In this document: piece after piece, positions 48,179-59,186 of the stretch | Layout: the number at the start of each line of letters is the position of its first letter | Numbering within the stretch: position 1 is the first letter of the stretch | Assembly: GCF_963678635.1 (NCBI RefSeq) | Contig: NC_087071.1 | Location: 7,889,405-7,953,404, forward strand | Direction of reading: 5' to 3' | DNA length: 64,000 bases | From: Symsagittifera roscoffensis | Lineage: Eukaryota; Xenacoelomorpha; Acoela; Convolutidae | The notes under the pieces: generated by a model | The model's input: only the letters and a program-made list of their open reading frames with translations | What the model was told of the DNA's origin: nothing | The model's database searches: none | Position numbers and translations under genes: made by a program

Positions 48179-49080
48179 CACGCAGGACAGAACAGCGGAG
48201 AAAAGAAACACGCAGCAATTAAAGCTCCTATCAATCCTGCAACACAATTCAGAATGACAGCAATAGACATTTTGGGCCCAGTGAAAGTGGTTATTCACAC
48301 GAGAGCCAGGCTTTTTTTGCTCAGGCTGGCCTCTTAACAAAGTGTGTGATTGTGATGTCTCTGATGTCAACAAGTTCAGTTGAAGTAGCATCAGATTAAT
48401 TGCATATCTGGGCACTCCGATATAATGCCACAAGTGTCGAGGATATTGATCAAAGGGAGAACTTTGGCAGTAAACGTACACCGGGGATGTGCCACGGTTC
48501 ATAGTACATGTTCAAAACTCTTTGTTTTGGTGAACGGATAGAAATTCAAATGCGCATCGACCTCTTGTATCCCAAGCTTGAGCCAGAAAAACTCACGAGG
48601 GAAGACTTTGTTGAATGGCTAGACGAGCTATTTCGGGAAACATATATAGCTACAAGGAACAACCTATGGCTCTATCAGCACCTCCAGAATGATCAATACA
48701 GGAAAAGAGTCCGAGGACAACAGGCCGGCGAAAAATTGCGTGTTTGGGGTAAGGACGGTATCATAACAAAAAGTTTTTTCTTCCAAGGGCATGTCTTTCG
48801 GCAGTACTGGCTAAAGGATTAGAAACCAATCACAACATTTCTCCATCAGTGTCCTCCTCCAGCAAGATTTAGTTCATGCACTTGAACACGATGAGGCTCT
48901 TTGTTGAAGAGACGAGGAGATCAGATGAAGCCGAGGCCCAGAGACGATTGACATCTTCAAAGTCGGGCAAATGCTTCGACTGAGAAATCCTCGACGGAGC
49001 AAAAGAACTTTGGCAAAACGATCCCGGCAATTTCAACCGTGACCTTCAATTCGGAAGCTTAAATTTACAAATCATTATTA
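48179..49080 (+). pseudogene. Relic of a Ty3-type integrase
   Basis: On the plus strand, broken frames show the first catalytic Asp context (FRMTAIDILGPVKV), then a shifted piece DLLTKCVIVMSL. A C-terminal part (48508-48822) follows with WLDELFRETYIATRNN, QYRKRVRG and a GPY/F-like FFFQGHVF. Its order and spacing are those of Ty3 integrases. Stops and frame changes are frequent and no RT is visible upstream, so this is a fragment. It sits within the long intron-like region of the minus-strand host gene, in the opposite orientation. Confidence 0.65.
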
Positions 49081-51129
49081 CAGCTTTAGATTTTATCTTT
49101 TGCGTTAGATTAATTTCGCAGCAAAAAGTAAGGTGTGGAAATGTAGTTTTTCATTTAGATATATACTTAAATTGAGTAACTTTCAGTTTTATTCGAGAGA
49201 AAACTAACCTCGGTGGAAAAATTGTAAAATTGGAGTTTGTCTTCTTTAAACTGAATTTTATTGATTTACCCATAAGTTGAAAAAAATGCAAACAAACAGT
49301 CAAGCTCAAAAAAAGTCGAGGAACTAGTCCATCTTATGGCAGAGTGACGTAAAATTGAATAAACCACCCAAAAAAGAGGAATTTAACTTTATGAAACTCA
49401 TAGGTTAAGTACTAGAAATGGCTTGATCCGGCATGCAAAATTTGGAATCCTCGAGACAATGCTAATTCCGAAGTGTAATTTACTAAAAGATATCAGTATT
49501 TAGCGGTAAAATAGGGAGCAGTTTTTGATAGACCTATTAGTCGAGTGAGGCTTAAATTTAGATTCCCAGGCCCCTTGAATCCCTAGTTTTTTTTACGGAT
49601 TAAGTAGTTTGTCCCACCTCAACTTCCAAAAGCAATGTCCTGGCTCAAATAAAGCGCAGGGAAGCATGTTTTTGGGATATAATAGGACATGGCAATATCC
49701 ATCAAGTTGTACAATTTGAAACGAATACAGCAATTGGACTTAAAGTTTTTAGCTTGTGAGAGAAACATCTCCTAAACCGCAAAGATGATCATAGACATAA
49801 CAGTTGAAAGATTCGGGACAGACTGGTTGGATACAGAAAAAACATGATAGGCAGGAACTTCGCAGGACTTTTGACTGGAGTTTTGAAAAATGATTCCCAG
49901 TGTTGGTGGGACCTTTTTTGCAGGATTAAACGAGCAGATAGATTGCGGTTCTTTCGAAGAATATATTAAAATTATATAGTAAACTCCCTTCCCGGGTTGA
50001 AAAAAAAATGCTTGTCATACATTTTTTATTAATGAAAAATATTAATCGTACACTTTTTGCATGAAAAGTCTATGATTATAAATTTTATGACTAGCATTTT
50101 GCAAAAACCAAACAAAAGAATTAAATTTTTTGAAATCTTAACTTTTGGGATGCGTTAGTGACCGAACACAAAGGACAAAAACCATGGTTTACTCGACACT
50201 AAAGTAACCACAGGTTTGATCAATTGCATTTACAATGCATCGGCAACGACCTGAATTTTGAATGACTTTCCGACACATTTCCGACAAAGTCATATTCTGA
50301 AAGCATCAAACTTCAAACTTCTAAAATTTTCAAAAGTGATCATTGAAAAAATTAAACAGAGTAACGGAAAAAGTCCAATTTTGTTTATTCAAGACTACAA
50401 TATGAACAAAAATTTTTTTCTAAGAAACCATTTGCTTGAGTTCAAAATCTAATGTTTGGTTAAAAAAAGAAAAAAATAGGCAATCATAAAATTATCCGGA
50501 GTACCTTTTGCTTTTACCATAAAAATGCCAGTCATACAATTTCTGTATATAGAACTTGTGTGACTAGCGTTTTTTTGACAAAAAAGTTGTTTTTTTTTGA
50601 GTAAAATACACCGAATTTTTTTGCAAAAAAAAAGATAAAATTTCTATGAAAAATCGATTACACACTTATAGTAAACTGTATGAAATTTTCTTGAACAACT
50701 TTTATGGAACGGTTATGGAAAAAAATTTTCCGTGTTGTACAATTTCTTTAACTTTATCATCGCTTTTGCAAATGGAGAAGTCGTTACTATTGCTAATTTC
50801 GTATATAATTGAGCGTTGAGTTTCTGTACTGCGTTGCCTTTTGGTCGCTAAGAAGAAAGTAGCTTAAGAGATTCGTCTCGCGTCTTGGTATCTTTAATTA
50901 ACTGATCTGAGTAAAACTGAGACACATTTTTGTAGATTCAAAATCCTTATGCGAAAATTTCCATTGTTGGAAAAATCAGCTGACGTTTACAGTCAAGCTG
51001 ATAGTTTTTTGGGGGGTTTTGCACTGCGGTTTAAAAAATGCATGCAATTAGTTGTTTTTACACCAGTTTGAACTGTCTTTTTATGAGATTTTTTTTAAAA
51101 TTTCTAATCTGATAAAATTCAATTGTTAC
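49081..51129. other. Non-coding stretch with two foldback elements
   Basis: Hairpins lie at about 50006-50103 and 50519-50580. No exon or RNA gene is supported elsewhere in the stretch. Confidence 0.45.
50006..50580. repeat. Two related foldback hairpins
   Basis: The first hairpin (about 50006-50103) has arms AAAATGCTTGTCATA and TATGACTAGCATTTT. The second (about 50519-50580) has arms AAAAATGCCAGTCATACAA and TTGTGTGACTAGCGTTTTT. The arms resemble one another and the hairpin at 37.6 kb. Confidence 0.65.
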
Positions 51130-51188
51130 CGTTTACAGGAGGCCAAATAAGATAATCACATTGTTCTCCGTAATGAGCATCATCGCAT
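51130..51188 (-). CDS. EGF-like domain, C-terminal exon piece
   Basis: A 59-bp exon lies between acceptor TTCTATTTCAG and a donor at GTAACA. The reading is CDDAHYGEQCDYLIWPPVN, where C-x-x-x-x-Y-G-x-x-C is the closing pattern of an EGF module. It ends in phase 1, which matches the start of the EGF exon at 46435-46516. An alternative donor six codons earlier (GTAAAC) is possible but breaks the phase match. The exons upstream were not found; the gene probably extends to the right or is interrupted by the transposon block. Confidence 0.55.
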
Positions 51189-52212
51189 CTGAAATAGAAA
51201 ACGATAAAAGTAAGACCCTTTTTTCAGCATTTGGAAACGACTGGAATGTGATTATTGACAGTGGCCCAGATCTTTTCTAATCTTTTCTTCTTTCTAGATG
51301 GGCGATGTCAGTAGTTTACAGTTATCGCAAGGTCGTATACTGGTTTCAATCTACATCTTCACCTTACCATTTTAAAAATGTCTTACCATTTTTAAAACGT
51401 TTTTGCTCCCCTTTTTGAAGAAAGTGACAGATCTTTGTGCTCTGGTCTCGGGGCGGTTTTTCCCAAGGCCAAATTTGACGTTTTAACTAGATCTGTGAGA
51501 TTTTTTTTAAAAACACCGCTGAGCTTCTGATGTCTTGAGATTCAAAAAGATATTTTACATGTGATTGTGATGCAATATTCTAAAGATTTAGAATTGCCAT
51601 TTCAGGATAACTAATGCACGATGTACTGAGTTCTTTTAACGTAGAGACAGCGATTTAAACTGATAAAGAAGGCTCCAAATTGAATTGAGTTATGCCTCTT
51701 AACCTGATGCTAAGCAAATGTAAGCTAGAGTAAAAATGCATATAAAGACAAGCTCTTATGGCCAATTGGCCGAGCGGCCAAGAGACAAGAATATCAAGCC
51801 TAACATTCGAGTTTGAGTCACCCTTTTGCAGGCCTTGAAATTTATTTACCCAGGGGTCTAAAATGCCGTTCGAACGTTTTTTTTTATTGTTTTTGCTTCT
51901 AAATCGGTTCAGCCTTGATTAAAGCTGACCGTCAAAAAGGTCAGTTTGTCTCAAAAACATTATTAACGGTTCTTTTGGCTAAGCTTGCGCCGATTTATAC
52001 CGTTTTCGGGGCAGATTTTTTTTGGTGCTATATGATGTTATGTTTGGATGAAAGTTATCAAAACTGCCTATGAAAATTTTATGCCGATAATTCGAATTTA
52101 TAACTGAATTTTCTATTTCAAATTTCTCTTACGGAGTGTAAAATTCGCCTACTAAGTCACATATGAGGCTAAAAAGAAAAAGCCCTTTAACCAATGGCTC
52201 GAGCGTCAGTGG
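51189..52212. other. Non-coding stretch with old repeat and tRNA-like sequence
   Basis: A diverged copy of the dispersed palindrome-rich repeat lies at about 51440-51700. A tRNA-like segment follows at 51760-51820. No exon is visible. Confidence 0.45.
51760..51822 (+). other. tRNA-related remnant with A-box and weak B-box
   Basis: TGGCCGAGCGG (51767-51777) matches a pol III A-box as in Leu/Ser tRNAs. About 34 bases further on, GTTTGAGTC (51811-51819) is one base from a B-box core. The rest cannot fold as a tRNA cloverleaf, so it is a tRNA pseudogene or the head of a tRNA-derived SINE. Confidence 0.35.
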
Positions 52213-52710
52213 CTACTACAAAAAAATCCCCCAATCTAAAAATAAGAACGCCCCCGTGCTCAGGTCCGGAAACAGGCGAACGCCGTTAGAAAAAGGGTTG
52301 GAACTGTTGACAATGGACCTTTGATCAATTTCAGATGAACCAATCTAAAAACTCGCTTTAACTCGACATAATCAAAAAAAATATTTTCAAGAAGACTAAA
52401 TTAGGTACTCACAAGACCGCTAGAAGTGATTACCAAATTGTGAAGCAACTCTAGAGTTGTTTTAGGGTAATTAAGTCTAACTCGAGAAGTTTTGATTGAA
52501 TAAGTTTTAAGCTCAACAACAATTTTTTCCCGGACTATTGGGCAGCTTCAGCCGTCCACTTTTCCACTCAAGTATTACTCCGGTTCAATTGATTGTCTTC
52601 TCTAGGCGTCTTCCCTAACTCTTGATTTTCTATCGGGAACAAGATAGCTCTACGCGTGCTGGATTATTATGGTAAAATTGCGGATAGCAATTTTGCACTC
52701 CTTTCTTTCA
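52213..52710 (-). repeat. Left LTR-like repeat
   Basis: It shares with 57844-58376 blocks such as AATAAGAACGCCCCC, GGACCTTTGATCAATTT and ACTCGAGAAGTTTTGA, in the same order and orientation, with frequent substitutions and small indels. Exact ends are uncertain. Confidence 0.7.
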
Positions 52711-52784
52711 ACACTCTCTTTCCTGTTTTTCGTCTCTTTTGACACTCAAGACTCAAGAACCAGCCCCTGAGCACCCTGTTCAAC

Positions 52785-53912
52785 TCACGCCCCCAATCTT
52801 CGAGGTACTGTGTCCGGATGCACTCGACATAGTGCCTTGATAATTCCTCGATAATTGAATACGATCTTGTCCCATGTCTTCAACTGTTCGTAGGCTTGCA
52901 TCCATTCCCCTTGCTCTTGCAATCTCTTCATCTGGTTCGGTAGACTCTTCATCTTAGATACTTTGCTCGAGCAGAAACAGTTTTGCAAGCTCAATCTCAC
53001 ATTCTACGCCAAGTTCTCCTCCAGTATCGCTTCCCCTCCTTTGGTACTTTTTCGAGACACCTTAGCAACCCTTTTCAAACCCGTGGTTATCGCGTTGCGG
53101 CATTGCGATGGGTGAGCAAAGGTCTCTTGAAGGCCTCCGGCCCGATCTGAACCAGGAACTGACGATATTCCTTTTGAGGCTTATTCGTGTGATTCTTCGT
53201 CAGCGTATGCAGCCAACACGTCACTGACGCTCGAAACCATGAGAGGAACCGTGAGCGACCCCACACGTGCCGCACCTCCATAGGTACAGCGAATACTTTG
53301 CACGCAGTCTCAAACAACTCAAGCCTCCGGCTATAGTCGTTGGCTTGCATCGACTCAACCGTTGGTCCCCTCGACTCCAGGTTTTTCGTCACGTTTTCCT
53401 CAATCCATAGCAGCGCCAGCTTCGAGCTCACCACGAAGAGGGTGACTTTTTGTTGATGGTCGGGAACCCTATTGACCGAACTTCCTCAACATCCCATTTC
53501 AAGCAGATGTTTGATTGCTCCCGGTGCCACACTGTCTGTGCCAGACAATGACATGGGCATTCTCCGTGGGTCAAATTAATGCTTCGGAGATTACGCTCTC
53601 CTGAAGTCTCTAGCAAAGGTTCAAACTCCATCATCTTTGCATGCTTGACGTCTTCTCGTCCACGGCTTCGGCACTTCTTTTCTTCCTGATCGTGTTTTGC
53701 CTCTCGAAATTGCTATTGTTCTCTTTTTCCAAACTCAAGAGCTCCCTCCAGAGCTCACTCGAAACTTCCCTTCGATCCCCGGGCACCGCTCCCAGCATCT
53801 TTGACAGCAACCGATGTGCATGATAATTCATCCGTGCTAAGCGTACGCACTTTTGCAGCGAGATGGCCCTATCGATCAACACCCTCTGACTACATGCTTC
53901 CACCATTGCCAT
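52785..53912 (-). pseudogene. Unknown ORF remnants in the GC-rich element, distal part
   Basis: Four overlapping or abutting frames (53631-53912, 53428-53634, 53087-53434, 52785-53000) lie in changing phases and look like one decayed coding region. The sequence is helical and charged (WRELLSLEKENNSNFERQ, QMKRLQEQGEWMQAYEQL), with basic patches (IRKKRSAEAVDEK). I recognise no domain. The frames on the opposite strand here are shadows. The position corresponds to the 3' half of the element's interior. Confidence 0.4.
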
Positions 53913-53940
53913 ATGCTATGAATAAGGACTTCCGCACAAA

Positions 53941-54972
53941 CTAGCCTTGACTAATCAAACCAGAGAAATTGCAAGCCTTGGTAGACTGTAGGCCTCGCTC
54001 ACAGGAAACACCATCTGTGCCCCAAGACCAGTTTTCCATCCCCTTATTTGCTTTTGGACCATCTGCAAGACTCAAGGCCAAGGTTCCACGCCTATCGCCG
54101 TGTCCAGATGCTGCATGGACTAGCATCTCCAGCGACTCTAGACTACACATCCTCGAGAAGAATCCCAATGCCGTCGCTAGGTTGACTGTGGAGCTCGCGT
54201 AACACTCAGCCTTTTTTTGCACCTCACTCTTTTCTTTTTCAGTGCTGACAACAAACCGTGTGAACAAATCCTTCATTTGGAAGGATTGTATCCTGTTGAC
54301 ACAAGACCTTCCATCACACGAAAGCTCTCCTGCGGCACTCGCTTGGTCCAGACTACTGCCCGGCTCCAATTTCTTTACTGACTCGTCCCAATTGCTCGTC
54401 ACTTCCTTGGGCTCCTCTCGATGAGGCAGGATCAGCTTGTGTATCACGTTCAAGTTTCCCAGATTCTCATCTTTCGCTGATGACATTCTCAATTGCTCCG
54501 TGATTTCTTCATTCAAGCTCGCCTGAGAATTTGCGCCCCCGGATTTTCTCAGCAATTTCCAAAGAGTCCCAAAAATTGCAGACAACTGCTTCAGATATTT
54601 GGTTTTGCTTGTTTCTCCAGGGCCTCCTGCTTTCTTGTTGTTGTCCACCACCACTACCGAAGACATCACCGAACTCTGGGGTGTGGAAGACTCCGTCTCG
54701 GCCCTCTCCATGGGTGTCGAACCCAGCTGCTGGCTTCTGTTACTCCTCCAGTTTCCTCTAGAATCGTCTCTCCCTCCCAAGCTATCAGCCATTGGACTAG
54801 CCAGGAAGAAGGCCTCGGGGGATGACCAAAAGTGAAATGACCAGTTTCCACCAGATCCGATTCTGAAAGGTCGACTTTTCTCTGAAAGACACCATTCAGC
54901 CACCCCGTGCCCTTGGTTATGGGATTGAAAACCATCCGAAGATGCGTTCTGTGCAAGAGAGTTCTCCATCAT
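53941..54972 (-). pseudogene. Unknown 343-codon frame in the GC-rich element
   Basis: I do not recognise this protein. The frame begins at ATG 54972-54970 and is the longest in the block. It has Ser/Gly-rich N-terminal sequence, a segment SKTKYLKQLSAIFGTLWKLL with amphipathic helix character, then polar sequence and a moderately conserved-looking C-terminus (FSRMCSLESLEMLVHAASGH). There is no membrane span or catalytic motif. It may be the Gag-like protein of a non-autonomous element, by position only. Neighbouring frames in other phases suggest decay. Confidence 0.4.
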
Positions 54973-57177
54973 TCACGCTACGTCGAGCAGCCTCACGGGC
55001 AGGACACTTTTTTGTTGGACTTGCCTGATGATCTCGTTGTTATGGCGCACCCTTTCATTCATGCTCGTCGCGTTCTGATCTGCCATCATGTTGCACGGGA
55101 CTGTGCAATTCGTGAGCACCGTTGGGTCCAAATAGACCCTCAGCTCCTCAAAAATACAGCTCACCTTATCCCGCAGCCTCATCATTTTCCTTAATTCGCC
55201 TCTAGAAACATCATTGGTCCCCATCATTAGGTTGAACATGTTTTCCCATTTCCAGCATCAGATAATTTCACCAGAGAATTTCAAAATCCCCACTTGCAAA
55301 TGCGCCTGGATTCTCGTCAGGACCCGGACAAGCTTGTCCTGAATAACAAAGTGTACTGCGCGCTCAGAATTCCTATGCTTCGTAAAGTTTTCTACCCAGG
55401 CTGCGTCATGGAAGGCAACCTTTTTATCGCGTTGCAACTCCTGCAGTCATCCCGGTTATCTCGGTGATAGGCACCGTCGGTGTTTCTCTTGTAGCTCGAG
55501 ATCATGACGCTCCTCACTAGGTGTTACCTCCAAGTGATCGGCTCTGCCTCACGTTCCGGTTTCTAGGGAGTTATTGATTGCAATCTTTCCTGCAACTCCT
55601 CGAGACGTGAAAAACCTGCTCCAGACTGACTGCAACTGATTGACCTGGGTGTCAACCCTGGTAGAGCAAAGTCCATTAGTGGTCTGATCCGGCCTGACTC
55701 CAGATTTCTCAAAGAAGGGACTGATTCCGATGACGTCCATGTTTCCAGGCCTTCAACCATATGCTCCTGGGCTACGCTGTCAAGATTGAAGCGACCACTC
55801 GGGCTGAGGGCTTCGTCTACTTCCATCATGGACTCTGGTCTCAAACTCTTCGCCAGGGGCTGAGTCATTGTCTTCATCTTTCTTTCTTTACCACTCGCGA
55901 ATTCTTGCTGCCCCCGATGGAGTCGTTCAATTTCGATTTTGGTCGCAATTCGCCACAATTTCTTGCAACTTCTGAGCTTGTTCCGGTTCGGCCTTCAACA
56001 AGTCCTGATCAAGAATCGCTTGGTGCCGCTCAAGATCGGCTTGGTTCCGCTCAAGGTTGGCTCAGTCCCGCTCAAGATTTGCTTGGTCGCTATCCAGATA
56101 GGCTTTGTCCCGGTCCCTCTGGGCCCTCTCCAAATCATTTTTCAGGTTGCTGAGATCTGGATATGACTCTTCCATTTGTTGGGACCGTATCATCGATAAC
56201 GCTTTGCTGGTAGACTTGGTCACAGACCCTCCCAGGGGTTTGGTTGGAAGAGAAAATTCTCCTGCACTATATTCCGTTGTGTTACTCAAGCCGGGGCTTT
56301 TCGTCAATTCGAATCCCCTAATGCCTTCGTCAACGTTCCAGGACAGACATCTGGTCTTATCTTGATTTGAAATCCTGTCTGAAGTGTAACGCACCATTTA
56401 CACGGCCTCGGTAGCTGATTCCCTGCATTCTCCTTGCCACTACATTTGCAGGATAGCAATGAGCATTACCGCCAGCCTCTCGTCCACTTGCGTATAATCA
56501 AGATCCTTCGAACGATCGAGAGTTCATCGAGTGTGGGTTTCTTGAATGCCGCTGGCACAGAAGTCAATGGCGTATAGCTCCCTTGTGTTCAATTTGTCCT
56601 GTTCGGATCATAGACCGGCATTGAAAGCTCTTTTATCCCTCTTTCGACCAGGAAACCCCTCAACCGTGTGAATGCCAACATCGCATGCTCAGGATCTATC
56701 ACATTTCTTTCGCTGACTCTTGTCAGTAAAAAGCACAGGTTTTTACCAGAAACTTGTGAAACTTAATGAGGAAGTGCGGCAGTTCCCCCAATCCCAAGCC
56801 TGAACAGAAACTCCGCGTTCTGATGTTCTCTCTGAAAATCAGCTGACAGTCTTTTGCTGACGCTCATATCCGCTGTTAAGCAGATTGCGCTTGTCATATC
56901 TGACAAGATGAAGTCTCTGTCTGTGATCGGGATAATTTCCGAACACTCATTCGGTCCCTCGAATTTGGCTTTGATTTTTCTTCCATGGTAGGCTCGGCTT
57001 CCTCCTGATCCAGCTCCAGTCCATTCCAGCTCCAGTCCAACTCGGGTTCCCGTTGAACAGTATCCTTTCTCCTTGATGTGCTGCTCTTATCACGCTGCTG
57101 GTAGCCCCATCACAGTCTCGGTTCTCTTGTCTCTCAGATCCCATTCGTGAGAACCACTTTCTCACTTGCCTGGTCAC
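54973..57177 (-). pseudogene. Unknown ORF remnants in the GC-rich element, proximal part
   Basis: Frames at 54973-55239, 55563-55958, 56062-56397 and 56947-57177 are separated by stops and phase changes. The 56062-56397 piece ends in a heptad-like repeat (NDLERAQRDRDKAYLDSDQ). It continues in a neighbouring phase as 21-bp repeats at about 56007-56093, consistent with a coiled coil. No enzyme motif is visible. The whole could be one long structural protein before decay; function unknown. Confidence 0.35.
56007..56093. repeat. 21-bp coding repeats
   Basis: About four units like CGCTCAAGATCGGCTTGGTTC follow one another. On the minus strand each encodes a seven-residue L-E-R-x-Q-A-x type repeat. 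Confidence 0.65.
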
Positions 57178-57843
57178 GTGTTCCAGTCAAGTCTCCCAGT
57201 GGTCCGCTGAGGTTGCAGGGCTATCTCAAAACCATTTCAACGCCCCAAACTCGGGCGTACGTTTAACAGTGCTGATTTGATCGAACCGATCCATTTCTGA
57301 AAAGAGTGTGAGTATACTACTTTAATTCATATAAAAATTTGATCGATTCAATCTGTAAACCAAAGGCACTACCATTTATTCCATATTTTGTACAGATTTT
57401 TTTGTTCCTATTTCTTTTCTTTTTCGTTTTTTCTTTAGCTTTTTGTCTTTTACCTGTTTTTGGTCCCTCCATTGACCCCCCTTACTCGGCTAGGCCTCGT
57501 TTCGGTAAGCGCACCGGGAATTTTTCCCAAGTTTTCTTTAAAAGCTATCACGGTGAAACAAGAAGGTGAACACGTTCCCGTTGAACGGTACTACCGCTAC
57601 TCTAGAAAGGGCATGTAATCCGGAGCTGGTTCGTGGTCTTGATGTCGTAAAAACACCCAGGAGCGACATAAAAACACTATGTAACAGTCGCCTACTTAAG
57701 TCACTACTTAAGAAAAATAGGCCCTATAACCATTGCCCCATAGAAGCAGTGACACTATCTCTTGTGAATTTCTCCCTCAAGCGGTCGGAGCCAATTCGGT
57801 TCACTTGCGACAAAAGACTACAAACTGTGTTACAGTTTAAAGA
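57178..57843. other. 5' leader of the GC-rich element (no gene)
   Basis: It lies between the right LTR-like repeat and the first minus-strand frame. It is AT-rich at 57300-57450 and more balanced afterwards. The plus-strand frames here have no recognisable content. Confidence 0.4.
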
Positions 57844-58376
57844 CTACCAAAAAACGCTCACTCGAAATAAGAACGCCCCCATGCTCAGATCTCGAAAAAC
57901 CTAAAACACGGGGAAGCCGGTAAAAACAGGGTCGGAACTTAAGCATACCATTAGTTCTTATTGGACAGTGGACCTTTGATCAATTTTAGATGAAGCAACC
58001 TAAAATTTTGCCCTAACTCGACATATCACATAAAATACACTCATGAAAATTTATTTGGGTACCCACATACCGCCAAAACCTCTAAAAAAGAAAAACTAAT
58101 TTGTAAATAACTCAAGAATTGATTTACGATAATTAAGACTAACTCGAGAAGTTTTGAACAAATAAATTTTAAAATCAAGAACAAGTGTTCCTCCTGGAAC
58201 ATTGGGCAGCTTTCGATGTTCACCTTCCCGCTCATGTTTTACTCTGATCCAATTGATCGTCTTCTCTATCCGTCTTTCGTAACTCTTGATATTCTATCGG
58301 GAGCAAGATAGCTCTACTCGTGCTGGGTTTTTATGGTAAACTTGCACACAGTAAATTTACACTACTGTTTTTCTAG
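57844..58376 (-). repeat. Right LTR-like repeat
   Basis: Direct counterpart of 52213-52710. It includes about 30 bp not present in the left copy (around 57940-57965). It may serve both as the 5' LTR of the GC-rich element and as the 3' LTR of the adjacent Ty3 relic. Confidence 0.7.
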
Positions 58377-58928
58377 CACCTTTTGAGCGATTATCACTCA
58401 AATCTTCTGATCGCTTTTTATCTTATTTTTAGTTGTCGCGAGAAACCTGAGCATGATAGGCTGAATTCGAATTTTTGAAAAACCACTCTTTTCCCCAAAA
58501 CGGAGATCAAACGTTCAGCTCAATGTCAACTTTCCAAAATGACCATCTGGCACAAAGATTGAGCTCGCATTTTTTAGCGCCCCGCAAAGGAACGATTGTG
58601 TTTTTGTTGCCTAATCTGGATTTAACAAAAAAAGACATGAATTTGTAAGCAACATTATGGATAGAACAATTGCGCACGATCCGCCCTTGTTAAGACCGCA
58701 TCGCGCTCAATTATAAAAAGACCGTATAACATAAAATGAACAGCTCATTGGAGGTTATATTGGGTTACTGCTAGTCTCACTTGTTTTATTTCAGTTGCAA
58801 AATTTTTGCAGTTTGATTTTTTAATCCTCGTCTAGTTCTATCGTCCAAATGGGGTTCCAGTCTACTTCTTCGTCTCAGGCGGCGTATCTAAAGTTGCGTC
58901 TGAACAGAAAAGATTCCAGAAATCCCAG
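58377..58928. other. Non-coding spacer before the Ty3 relic
   Basis: No gene is supported. It contains mixed-composition DNA between the LTR-like repeat and the last pol frame of the Ty3 relic, and presumably the old polypurine-tract side of that element. Confidence 0.4.
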
Positions 58929-59186
58929 TCAAGTTTCAATCGGCATGTCGTTCTGCATTTTGGAACGGGTTAGTCGTTGTCTATGATCCTGCAAAGCCGC
59001 CTTTAGAAGTGTTCCTTCTGAAAGGTTTTCATAGGAGAAGTTTTTCTTCGTTTCCCGTGAGCTTCTCCTAATCCCGGTGTCTTCCATGTTGGAATCGTCT
59101 GATGCGCCTGTTGGTGGTTCAAATCTTTCAACGCATTCGCCCAAGGATTGGTGTTTTTTCCTCAGTGCGTCGGCCACCGTTTGCAA
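58929..59186 (-). pseudogene. Ty3 relic: pol C-terminal tail
   Basis: A charged 85-codon frame (ADALRKKHQSLGECVERF, then TGIRRSSRETKKNF and HRQRLTRSKMQND) lies at the 3' end of the relic. Such basic, poorly conserved tails follow the integrase of many Ty3 elements. The start codon is TTG and not meaningful. Assignment is by position. The frames between here and the integrase core (59375-59638 and others) are Lys/Arg-rich and broken. Confidence 0.45.

Larger units (their letters stand above)
52213..58376 (-). mobile_element. Old LTR-flanked element with GC-rich interior, no RT seen
   Basis: Two diverged direct repeats of about 500 bp (52213-52710 and 57844-58376) bound a 5.1-kb interior. That interior is clearly richer in G/C than the flanks and has several long but broken minus-strand frames. 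No RT, integrase or protease motif is visible, so the element is either non-autonomous or an unrecognised type. The right-hand repeat also abuts the Ty3 relic that follows. Confidence 0.6.

Noticed and set aside
51767-51819. A functional tRNA-Leu or tRNA-Ser gene
   Set aside because: Only the A-box is good; acceptor stem and anticodon arm cannot be formed.
54493-56365. Plus-strand frames across the GC-rich block
   Set aside because: High GC lowers stop frequency in all phases; the minus-strand frames have the more protein-like composition and agree with the orientation of the flanking repeats.
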